A stretch of 8,516 nucleotides of DNA from Deltaproteobacteria bacterium (GTDB lineage: Bacteria; Desulfobacterota; BSN033; UBA1163): the NCBI GenBank assembly GCA_016875255.1, contig VGRU01000158.1:1-8516 (forward strand), written 5' to 3'. The notes under the pieces are model-generated. The model was not told the DNA's origin. It searched no databases and worked only from the letters and a program-made list of their open reading frames with translations. The translations under genes and the position numbers were made by a program. Position 1 is the stretch's first letter, and each line of letters starts with the position of its first letter. Shown here in pieces: positions 1 through 5,007 of this stretch.

Positions 1-90
1 TAATATACACCTTTTTTTAAAATTTGGGAAGTACTGAGTTCAGAAACCAAAGCGGGGAGCAATTATGACGATGTCTGACGGGTTAAATCT
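1..90. other. Flank beyond the ABC ATPase gene, no feature seen
   Basis: No open frame, RNA or clear hairpin is visible here. It is an AT-rich tail beyond the last gene of the co-directional cluster. A run of seven T on the plus strand (about 12-18) has no stable stem next to it, so I do not call a terminator. Confidence 0.4.
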
Positions 91-136
91 TCACTTTTAT
101 AGTTTACTTTAGTTCACTTTAGTCACTTTACTCTTT
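91..136. repeat. Degenerate CACTTTAG-like short repeat
   Basis: The core ACTTT recurs at 93, 106, 116 and 125, followed by a CTCTTT variant, giving irregular steps of 13, 10 and 9 bases. The stop codon of the ABC ATPase gene (TAA at 128-130) lies inside the array, so the repeat has run into or replaced the 3' end of that gene. The same CACTTTAG core appears in the terminal inverted repeats of the element at 3257-3443. This is seen directly; the mechanism is unknown. Confidence 0.5.
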
Positions 137-955
137 AATCGAACCATCTTCCTCTAATATCCCGCCGGAACCCAGCGCTTCTCTGACCATTGAGCAGATT
201 CTTGCAAAGGCTTTTGTCTCTGACATGGGGCGTTCGCGAGGCCGATCGAGAGGGATGGAGACAATTCTGGCGATGCGACCCGGCCGGTGGGACAGAACGA
301 CCACGCGATCCGACATAAAGCAGGCCTCTGAGATCGAATGAGTCACCATGAGGATCGTCTTTTGGGTCTTGGACCAAATATCGAGCAGGAGCATCTGCAT
401 CGATTTCCGGGTGAGGTCATCGAGGGCGCCGAAGGGCTCGTCCATCAGGAGGAGTGGAGGATCGAGGGCGAGCGCCCTCACAATGGCCACCCTCTGCTGC
501 ATCCCTCCTGATAATTCTCTGGGATAGTAGGACCAGAATTTTTTATCAAGCCCTACCATCTCCAGGAGCATCTCAATCCGTTGGACCTGTTGCTCGCCGG
601 GGAGTCTGCTTTTGGCAATTCGAAAAGGAAGAAGACAATTTTCGAAGATGCGATACCATGGGAAAAGCGTCGATTCCTGAAAGACGATCCCGTAGCCACG
701 GGTCCTTCGTAACTCTTCCGGAGTTTTTCCTTCAATCGAAATTTCCCCGCCCGTAGGGCCCCCTTCATCGCCGATATCTCCAAGGAGTTCGAGAAGCGTG
801 CTCTTGCCGGAGCCCGATGGCCCGATCAGGGTGAGGAACTCCCCCCGGAGAACCTCTAATGAGACTCCGCCCAAGGCTTCTACATCCCGGTCCTTAAAAT
901 ATTTCTTCACATTGACCAGACGAATGGAAATGGAAGGAGTCGGTTCTTGATGCAT
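128..955 (-). CDS. ABC transporter ATP-binding protein, nitrate/sulfonate/HMP importer type
   Basis: This cytoplasmic ATPase should drive the importer formed with the permease (3496-4242) and binding protein (2220-3191). All motifs are present in its 275 residues: Walker A GPSGSGKST at 45-53, Q-loop Gln93, signature LSGGMQQR at 148-155, Walker B LLLMDEP at 168-174, the D-loop EPFGALDD context, and the switch His206. Length and the EPFGALDDLTR wording match the SsuB/TauB/NrtD/ThiZ group. The ATG at 953-955 has only a weak purine-rich upstream stretch, but the N-terminus aligns as usual with the first beta strand near residue 11, so I keep it. It is the last gene of the cluster, 80 bp beyond the PRTase-like gene and separated from it by a hairpin pair that could reduce its expression. 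The substrate cannot be read from an ATPase. The final codon and stop run into a short repeat, so the C-terminal tail may be altered. Confidence 0.93.
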   Translation of the reverse strand: MHQEPTPSISIRLVNVKKYFKDRDVEALGGVSLEVLRGEFLTLIGPSGSGKSTLLELLGDIGDEGGPTGGEISIEGKTPEELRRTRGYGIVFQESTLFPWYRIFENCLLPFRIAKSRLPGEQQVQRIEMLLEMVGLDKKFWSYYPRELSGGMQQRVAIVRALALDPPLLLMDEPFGALDDLTRKSMQMLLLDIWSKTQKTILMVTHSISEACFMSDRVVVLSHRPGRIARIVSIPLDRPRERPMSETKAFARICSMVREALGSGGILEEDGSIKE

Positions 956-979
956 TAGATTTTTTTCTTTCAGACTATT

Positions 980-1039
980 GTAGCGCCCTCATTTATTGGG
1001 GGCGATTAAAAACCCGTCGGCAGTAAATGCCGACGCTAC
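980..1039. repeat. Pair of opposed GTAG-type REP hairpins (BIME-like)
   Basis: The element is bounded by GTAGCG (980-985) and its inverse CGCTAC (1034-1039). Inside are two hairpins: CGCCC/GGGCG (984-988 with 1000-1004) and a perfect 8 bp stem CGTCGGCA/TGCCGACG (1015-1022 with 1028-1035; 5-base loop). A GTAG tetranucleotide followed at once by an imperfect palindrome is the known signature of REP sequences mobilised by RAYT (Y1) transposases, and two opposed copies make a BIME. The outer end at 1036-1039 overlaps the stop codon of the PRTase-like gene. Assignment to the REP class is from form only; no RAYT gene is in the window. Confidence 0.6.
1008..1035 (-). terminator. Possible rho-independent terminator after the PRTase-like gene
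   Basis: In the minus-strand transcript a perfect 8 bp stem (1015-1022 with 1028-1035) begins immediately after the TAG stop of the PRTase-like gene. It is followed by GG and then five U (1008-1012). The stem is stable, but the U run is short and two bases away, so termination may be partial. If it works, the ABC ATPase gene downstream would be expressed less than the rest. It is also one half of the REP pair. Confidence 0.45.
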
Positions 1040-2007
1040 TTCAATATTTCTTTAAAATATTCCGCAAGAGCAGGGTTGAAATCGTGAACCTTCTTCTTCA
1101 TTTCTTTGGCCCGAACATCCACGGTCCATGAATCCCAATCTTCCTTTTTCGGATCCATCCTCAGGACCTGCATCTCCCAGAGGGTATGGATGGAGTATGG
1201 AATGGGATCATCCAGGCTTTCACCGATGTCACCCACACAGCACATCCGGGTTCCCTGGTAGCGCTGAAAGGCTTTTTCATAAAAACCTTTCGTTGTGATG
1301 GAACCCGGGTTGGTGACCGGAAGATCGGTCAGGGGAAGACCAGGGAGGTTTCCCTCCCCGGAGACCTCAAAGATACATTGTGAGAAAACAGGGATTAGTT
1401 CGACCCCATTTTTCAAACACTCCTGATAGATTCGCCGGATGCCTTCCAGGCTCCCGCAGGCGGTGAAGATATAGACCTGTTTCGGGAGATGATGAGCGAA
1501 TGCATTCCTCAGGAAAAAGGCAATGGTCGATCCCGAGGCAATGGCCGTATCGGGTATGAGCCAGGTCTCTCCCTGATACGCGCCGACAAAGTTCTGGGCT
1601 TTAATTTCCCAGTCAGATCCTTCCTGATTAAGGACTCTCTGGAGCTTGATAAAGCCGGTGGGAAGAAGGATTCGGCCATAGGGAGGAGCGCTTCCGAAGG
1701 CCTGCTGGAGGTCAAAGGGATAAGCTCCCCTGAGAATGAGATATTGAGCGCAGGTTTTCTTGTTGAGTTGCTCGAAAAAGAGTTCGACGAACAAGGCGGC
1801 GACATACCGGATCATGTTGAATTTCGGCCTGCCGCTGATCCCTCTTCCCAGAAGAAATGATTCGCCCATTCCGCTCTCCACCACATAGATCAAAGGAGGG
1901 ATGGTCGGATCGTTCCGGAAATTTCTCACCTCCCATGCCCGGGCATGCCCGATGGGAGTGACGCTGAAAGGTTTTCCTATGTCTTCCAAATAAATTCTGT
2001 CTTTCAT
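1036..2007 (-). CDS. Phosphoribosyltransferase-like protein of unknown substrate
   Basis: I do not recognise this 323-residue protein as a named enzyme. Residues 151-161 (IPDTAIASGST) resemble the type I PRTase PRPP-binding loop, usually two acidic residues, then xxxTG(G/K)T/S, although the typical TG is SG here. The following stretch, VYIFTACGSLEGI at 178-190, echoes the uracil-PRTase pattern in which a beta strand ends before an EGI helix cap. The region around 92-100 (LRGAYPFDL) may supply an earlier core strand. Residues 190-323 have no PRTase counterpart I can name; a CC pair lies at 256-257. No signal peptide or membrane segment is evident, so it is probably cytoplasmic. The ATG at 2005-2007 has an AGAGGG ribosome site about 7 bases upstream. 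It lies between the binding-protein and ATPase genes of one importer, hinting at a nucleobase-like ligand. The stop codon is the TAG of a GTAG repeat, so the C-terminus may be shortened. A regulatory non-catalytic PRTase fold is an alternative. Confidence 0.6.
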   Translation of the reverse strand: MKDRIYLEDIGKPFSVTPIGHARAWEVRNFRNDPTIPPLIYVVESGMGESFLLGRGISGRPKFNMIRYVAALFVELFFEQLNKKTCAQYLILRGAYPFDLQQAFGSAPPYGRILLPTGFIKLQRVLNQEGSDWEIKAQNFVGAYQGETWLIPDTAIASGSTIAFFLRNAFAHHLPKQVYIFTACGSLEGIRRIYQECLKNGVELIPVFSQCIFEVSGEGNLPGLPLTDLPVTNPGSITTKGFYEKAFQRYQGTRMCCVGDIGESLDDPIPYSIHTLWEMQVLRMDPKKEDWDSWTVDVRAKEMKKKVHDFNPALAEYFKEILK

Positions 2008-2054
2008 TCAAACCCTCTATCTCTTAATTTAGATATCTGAACAGTGCCATCCAG

Positions 2055-2212
2055 ATTCAGGCGATTAGGAAACCAGGAAATCAGGATGCAGGATATCAGA
2101 ACATCAGAAGTCAGGGGAAATAGGGTAGGGTAATATCTCACTATTCTAAAACTTATTTGCCTGATAGCCTGATATCCAGATTCCCTGCCACCTGATAACC
2201 TGATACTCTGAT
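2055..2212. repeat. Mirrored 8-bp arrays (ATCAGG arm and CCTGAT arm)
   Basis: The spacer between the binding-protein and PRTase-like genes is almost wholly repetitive. The left arm has ATCAGG-like units at 2080, 2087, 2095, 2103 and 2110, a step of about 8, with weaker ones from 2055. The right arm has the inverse, CCTGAT, at 2160, 2168, 2191 and 2199, with variants at 2176 and 2207. A roughly 45-base A/T-leaning centre separates them. The longest exact inverse pair I see is GGATATCAG (2091-2099) with CTGATATCC (2169-2177). The arms can pair as a long imperfect hairpin in DNA or RNA. The array starts about 7 bases after the binding-protein stop codon. A second array of the same family lies at 4879-5007. 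Confidence 0.7.
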
Positions 2213-2219
2213 ACCCTTT

Positions 2220-3191
2220 CTATTTCGGCAACACTCCGCTTGGAAACTTCTCCGAATAGAATTTCTTCACATCGGGCATCTTCTCGATAAGGCCGACCTT
2301 GAACATATCCTTTGCGACATTCTCCCATTTCTTTGGGTTGATATACCCCAGGCCATTTTTCTTTGTATCGGCGTTGATCATCAAAGCCTTCATGGGCGAA
2401 ATGGCATCCATCTCATGAGCGAAGTCGAGCCCCTCGTTAGTCTTCTTCAAAATATCGAAAGTCTCTTTGGGGTTATCAAGGGCCCACTGAAACCCTTTAT
2501 ATCTTCCTGTCACAACTGCCTGGACGACATCCGGATGCTTCTTGAGTATCTCCTCTGTGGTGAAGAGAACGTTATCCATCCAGTCGATTCCCAGATCCTT
2601 ATAGTCAATGGTGTAAAAGGTCTTCCCCATCTTTTTCGTTTCCCGCTGGGCGGTGATCAGCTCATTGTATGTCATGGCAGAAGCCAGCGGCCAGGTTCCT
2701 GCAAGCCAGGGTTTTATATCTCCGCCCTGATTCTGGATGGTAAACTGCTTCTCCCAGCCTTTTCCCACAGCGCACTTTACCTTGGCATCGTATCCGATCC
2801 AGATGCCGAGGTTCCCTTTGATATCCTTTGCCGATTTGATAGGGTTCCAGCTAATGATCCTCATGGCGCTGGTCTGAAAATCGACGCTCACAGCCACGAG
2901 GTCGATTCCTTCTTTCTCACGCGCCCGGATGATATTTTCAGGGTAGTCATTTCCAAAGGCGATATGGCCGGCCCTGACTGCGGCAACCACCTTCTGAATC
3001 GGGGAGATGCCGGGTCCGCCTTGAACCTCCTTCACCTTCACTTTTCCATAGAACCCCTTGTCCGCTGCGACCCAGCCGCCTGCGGATTCCATATGGATGA
3101 ACCATGCCTCATGAACAATCGCTTCCTGCGCCATCGCCGTCAACGGCAAAAGAACCACGAGAACCGCCAAACCCAAGCTTAACCTTTTCAT
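2220..3191 (-). CDS. Periplasmic substrate-binding protein, NMT1/THI5-like (ABC importer)
   Basis: This is the solute receptor of the importer, expected in the periplasm. Residues 1-21 form a Sec signal peptide: KR at 2-3, a hydrophobic core at 8-17, and an AMA end, with likely cleavage after Ala21. The mature part has the two-lobe layout of NMT1/THI5-like proteins: an early aromatic-rich segment (30-48, ending DKGFY), ISPIQKVVAAVRAGHIAFG at 62-80, KDIKGNLGIWIG at 122-133, AMTYNEL at 172-178, and a late helix, YKGFQWALDNPKE, at 231-243. The AMTYNEL-type segment is common in THI5/ThiY relatives that bind pyrimidine compounds. The wider family also binds riboflavin, nitrate, taurine and aromatic sulfonates, so the ligand stays open. 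The start is secure: GAGGAGGT (3197-3204) lies 5 bases before the ATG. Its length of 323 residues is normal. It is 304 bp from the permease and 212 bp from the PRTase-like gene, unusually loose for an importer operon. Confidence 0.9.
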   Translation of the reverse strand: MKRLSLGLAVLVVLLPLTAMAQEAIVHEAWFIHMESAGGWVAADKGFYGKVKVKEVQGGPGISPIQKVVAAVRAGHIAFGNDYPENIIRAREKEGIDLVAVSVDFQTSAMRIISWNPIKSAKDIKGNLGIWIGYDAKVKCAVGKGWEKQFTIQNQGGDIKPWLAGTWPLASAMTYNELITAQRETKKMGKTFYTIDYKDLGIDWMDNVLFTTEEILKKHPDVVQAVVTGRYKGFQWALDNPKETFDILKKTNEGLDFAHEMDAISPMKALMINADTKKNGLGYINPKKWENVAKDMFKVGLIEKMPDVKKFYSEKFPSGVLPK

Positions 3192-3196
3192 ACTTT

Positions 3197-3204
3197 ACCT
3201 CCTC
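3197..3204 (-). promoter_or_regulatory. Strong Shine-Dalgarno site of the binding-protein gene
   Basis: GAGGAGGT on the minus strand lies 5 bases before the ATG at 3189-3191, preceded by eight A. It is clearly stronger than the sites before the permease, ATPase and carB genes. That fits the excess of binding protein over membrane parts usual in ABC importers, and it fixes the start. Confidence 0.8.
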
Positions 3205-3217
3205 TTTTTTTTGAAAT

Positions 3218-3252
3218 CGCAGAGAGCATAGCGCAAAGCGCACAGCGTCATA
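3218..3252. repeat. Degenerate 7-bp tandem array (CGCAnAG)
   Basis: Five consecutive 7-base units can be read: CGCAGAG (3218), AGCATAG (3225), CGCAAAG (3232), CGCACAG (3239) and CGTCATA (3246). The array ends just before the MITE-like element and starts 14 bases upstream of the ribosome site of the binding-protein gene. It therefore lies in the probable 5' leader of that transcript. No mirrored arm is present. Confidence 0.6.
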
Positions 3253-3256
3253 TTAA

Positions 3257-3443
3257 AAATTTAGTATCACTTTAGCATTTTGAAAAAAAGAGTTTTACGA
3301 GTCAATTGACCAAAAGATTCATCATAAAATCCCCCTTAATCCCCCTTTTCCAAAGGGGGAAACCCTTATCTCCTCCCTTTGGCAAAGGGAGGTCGGGAGG
3401 GATTTTACAAAGATTTTCAAACCGCTAAAGTGTTACAAAATTT
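3257..3443. mobile_element. MITE-like palindromic element with 30-bp terminal inverted repeats
   Basis: The 30 bases at 3257-3286 match the reverse complement of 3414-3443 at 26 positions, including CACTTTAGC (3268-3276) with GCTAAAGTG (3424-3432). Nested inside is a second inverted pair, TAAAATCCC (3325-3333) with GGGATTTTA (3399-3407). Inside that are two tight hairpins: CCCCCTTT/AAAGGGGG (3341-3348 with 3352-3359) and CCTCCCTTT/AAAGGGAGG (3372-3380 with 3384-3392), each with a 3-base loop. There is no coding capacity. AAATCCCCC-type palindromes are, from memory, a frequent dispersed repeat in several bacterial phyla. I cannot define a certain target-site duplication in the AT-rich flanks. 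The left side has about 30 extra bases (roughly 3287-3324) with no counterpart on the right. Confidence 0.55.
3277..3305 (-). promoter_or_regulatory. Weak sigma-70-like promoter candidate for the binding-protein gene
   Basis: On the minus strand TTGACT (3300-3305) is followed after 17 bases by CAAAAT (3277-3282), which match the -35 and -10 consensus at 5 and 4 of 6 positions. The start site would fall near 3270, about 80 bases before the ATG. The -35 box is part of a perfect 10 bp palindrome (GTCAATTGAC, 3301-3310) that might act as an operator. AT-rich DNA gives such matches easily, so this is tentative. Confidence 0.22.
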
Positions 3444-3458
3444 ATTATTTTACTCCAA

Positions 3459-3490
3459 ACTCATAACTCATAACTGATAACTCATAACTA
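3459..3490. repeat. 7-bp tandem array (ACTCATA)
   Basis: Four contiguous 7-base units can be read: ACTCATA (3459), ACTCATA (3466), ACTGATA (3473) and ACTCATA (3480), then a partial ACTA. It begins 5 bases after the permease stop codon on the transcribed strand and separates that gene from the MITE-like element. On the minus strand it reads as repeated TATGAGT and so creates several ATG triplets, none leading to a meaningful frame. Confidence 0.75.
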
Positions 3491-3495
3491 AAAAA

Positions 3496-3505
3496 TCACC
3501 TCCTT
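3496..3505 (-). promoter_or_regulatory. Near-perfect Shine-Dalgarno sequence at the permease stop codon, without a downstream gene
   Basis: The last permease codons and stop read AAGGAGGTGA on the minus strand, a full complement to the 16S rRNA tail. The nearest ATG (about 10 bases on) opens only a five-codon frame inside the 7-mer array, and the next real gene is about 300 bp away. This looks like the ribosome site of a gene that once followed directly, as is usual in ABC operons, before repeats separated the two. That history is inference. Confidence 0.45.
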
Positions 3506-4242
3506 TCCGCAGAGATGTGCCAGGCGATCACCCGTTTCTCCACGAGAGTGATCACTCCGACAAAAGAGAGCCCCAAAAGAGAGCAGGCGATGATGCTGGC
3601 AAAGACACGAGGCGTGTCCATGATATAGATTGCATCCACGATTAAAAACCCCAATCCTTTATAAGCTCCAAAAACTTCACCGACGACCGCGCCAATAACT
3701 GCGAGGGTCCATGCGACCTTAAAGCTGGCAAAGATCTGAGGAAGGGCAAAGGGAAATTGGAGATACCAGAACTTTTGCCAGCTGGACGAATGATAGGACT
3801 CCATCCATTTCATTTCCGAGGCTCCCACTGAGGCGAGCGATTTAAACGTTGGACCCAGGACGGGAAAATAGACACAGATGACGGCAGTGATGACCTTGGA
3901 CCACATCCCGCTTCCGAAGATGATGACAATCGGAGCCGCAATCGCCACAATGGGAGTGCTGTTGAGAATAACCGCATAAGGATAAAACATCTCCTTCAGG
4001 GGCCGGAACCAGAGGAAAAAGATTGCGGTCAGGATGGCTGAAAAAGAGCCAATGACAAATCCCAATCCAGCCTCGAGAAAGGTCATCGACGTATGCAAGG
4101 CAAGGAGTCTGGACTTGGCAATCATATAAGAGAGAATCGTGGAAGGGGCAGGGAGGAGAAATCTCGGGATCTCCAAGCCCCTCACCAGAAGTTCCCATAA
4201 AAGAAGAATGCCAATAATCGATCCAACGGAATAACGATTCAT
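3496..4242 (-). CDS. ABC transporter permease, SsuC/TauC/ThiX type
   Basis: This is the inner-membrane channel subunit, 248 residues and normal in length. Hydrophobic spans are visible near 5-21, 54-79, 86-110, 115-133, 176-196 and 212-236, giving about six membrane helices. The motif PRFLLPAPSTI at 26-36 is typical of the family. The cytoplasmic EAA loop that docks on the ATPase is at about 147-170, ending FPFALPQIF. In that loop relatives usually read SYGASRW; here it reads SYHSSSW (149-155), with His151 at the usually invariant glycine position. The ATG at 4240-4242 has only a weak GAAAAG site. The 5' flank is a 7-mer array that stops 7 bases before the start codon. It lies between the dcd-like gene (102 bp upstream) and the binding-protein gene (304 bp downstream). 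Transport of a small anionic or heterocyclic solute is expected, but the ligand is unknown. Confidence 0.9.
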   Translation of the reverse strand: MNRYSVGSIIGILLLWELLVRGLEIPRFLLPAPSTILSYMIAKSRLLALHTSMTFLEAGLGFVIGSFSAILTAIFFLWFRPLKEMFYPYAVILNSTPIVAIAAPIVIIFGSGMWSKVITAVICVYFPVLGPTFKSLASVGASEMKWMESYHSSSWQKFWYLQFPFALPQIFASFKVAWTLAVIGAVVGEVFGAYKGLGFLIVDAIYIMDTPRVFASIIACSLLGLSFVGVITLVEKRVIAWHISAERR

Positions 4243-4249
4243 CTTTTCA

Positions 4250-4345
4250 ATTTCGGATTTCGGAATTCGGATTGCGGAACTTTAAATCCCAAATTAAAAA
4301 TCTGAAATTCAAAATATGGCCATTCCGCAATCTGCAATCTGCATT
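4250..4345. repeat. Mirrored 7-bp arrays (ATTTCGG arm and CTGCAAT arm)
   Basis: The left arm has ATTTCGG (4250), ATTTCGG (4257), AATTCGG (4264) and ATTGCGG (4271). The right arm has CCGCAAT (4325), CTGCAAT (4332) and CTGCATT (4339). Both keep a strict 7-base step. A perfect 10 bp inverted pair, GATTGCGGAA (4270-4279) and TTCCGCAATC (4323-4332), joins the arms around an AT-rich centre. The array fills the whole dcd-permease spacer: it begins at the last base of the dcd-like stop codon and ends 7 bases before the permease ATG. Confidence 0.75.
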
Positions 4346-4857
4346 CATAATTTGTCTTGCTTCATATACCTGCCCTGATAGAAGGCTTCTCCCTCTGTGC
4401 GCTGAAGGACCATCTGGCAGATCTTCACGCCGGGTTTAAGCACAAGAGGAAACGGAGCGAGATTTCCGATTTCGAGCACCTGCCGGTTATTAATCCCAGG
4501 CTGAACGAATCCTGCGGTCATATGAATGACCAGGCCCATTCGGGCGAAACGACTCCTCCCCTCCAGCCAGCCGCAAATCGTTGAAGGCAGTTTTATCCTT
4601 TCGAGAGTAATTCCCAAGACCGTTTCTCCTGGCATGAGTGTGAAAGACTCTTTGACCTCCAGGAGTTCTGTGAGGTCTTCCATTGAAATGCCGTCATCAA
4701 CGACGCAGGCATTTCTCAGTTTTTTAAAAACTCTGAACTCATTGCCCAACCGGAGGTCGATGGAACCCGGTCCAACCATCCCCTCTTCGAAAGGATCAAT
4801 CTCGATATTCCCCAGACGGATCTCCTTGAGAATCTCTTCTCCTGTCAACACGCCCAT
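4345..4857 (-). CDS. dcd: dCTP deaminase family protein
   Basis: Dcd converts dCTP to dUTP, which after hydrolysis to dUMP feeds thymidylate synthesis; the enzyme is a cytoplasmic trimer. The 170-residue protein carries the family's landmarks: GPGSIDLRLGNEF at 29-41, the active-site stretch GRSRFARMGL at 100-109, HMTAGF at 112-117, VLEIGN at 127-132, and a C-terminal YQGRY at 160-164 that would close over the triphosphate. Against the E. coli enzyme (from memory) the catalytic Ser111, Arg115 and Glu138 are kept as Ser102, Arg106 and Glu129. Two conserved positions differ: the Ser after the catalytic Ser is Arg103, and the Asp of the IDPG segment is Gln119 (VQPG). The protein may be a divergent subfamily with altered substrate preference; whether it is also a dUTPase cannot be told. 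The ATG at 4855-4857 follows GGGGGAT by 5 bases. It follows carB by 228 bp, which would pair two pyrimidine genes. Confidence 0.82.
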   Translation of the reverse strand: MGVLTGEEILKEIRLGNIEIDPFEEGMVGPGSIDLRLGNEFRVFKKLRNACVVDDGISMEDLTELLEVKESFTLMPGETVLGITLERIKLPSTICGWLEGRSRFARMGLVIHMTAGFVQPGINNRQVLEIGNLAPFPLVLKPGVKICQMVLQRTEGEAFYQGRYMKQDKL

Positions 4858-4878
4858 AAATGATCCCCCACAAAAGGA

Positions 4879-5007
4879 AATCAGGTCATCAGGATATCAG
4901 GATACAGATTATCAGACAATCAGGATACCAGGGAGAATCAAAAAAAATAATTTCACCTGATGCCCTGATATCCCGACACCCACAACCTGATCCCCTGATC
5001 TTCTGAT
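4879..5007. repeat. Mirrored 8-bp arrays (ATCAGG arm and CCTGAT arm), second copy
   Basis: The left arm has ATCAGG or ATCAGA at 4880, 4888, 4896, 4911 and 4919 (steps 8, 8, 15, 8). The right arm has CCTGAT at 4956, 4964, 4986 and 4994 and TCTGAT at 5002 (steps 8, 22, 8, 8). Between them is an A-rich centre (4937-4955). Unit, step and arm polarity are the same as at 2055-2212, but the two arrays are not simple copies of each other in order and spacing. It lies in the spacer between carB and the dcd-like gene and would form a long imperfect hairpin in a joint transcript. Confidence 0.75.

Noticed and set aside
2055..2212. CRISPR array
   Set aside because: Units are 6-8 bases with no constant repeat of 24-40 bases, no unique spacers and no cas genes nearby.
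2415..3182. Long plus-strand open frame (255 codons) antisense to the binding-protein gene
   Set aside because: It mirrors a gene with a clear signal peptide, family motifs and strong ribosome site, and its own translation shows no recognisable domain or start signal.
3326..3406. The AAATCCCCC hairpins as a terminator for the permease gene
   Set aside because: The stems are strong, but no U run follows directly on the minus strand; the bases after the stem are another GGGGG-rich block.
4937..4958. Terminator at the A-rich run between carB and dcd
   Set aside because: On the minus strand the U run lies in the loop between the two mirrored arms, not after a stem, so it does not have terminator form.
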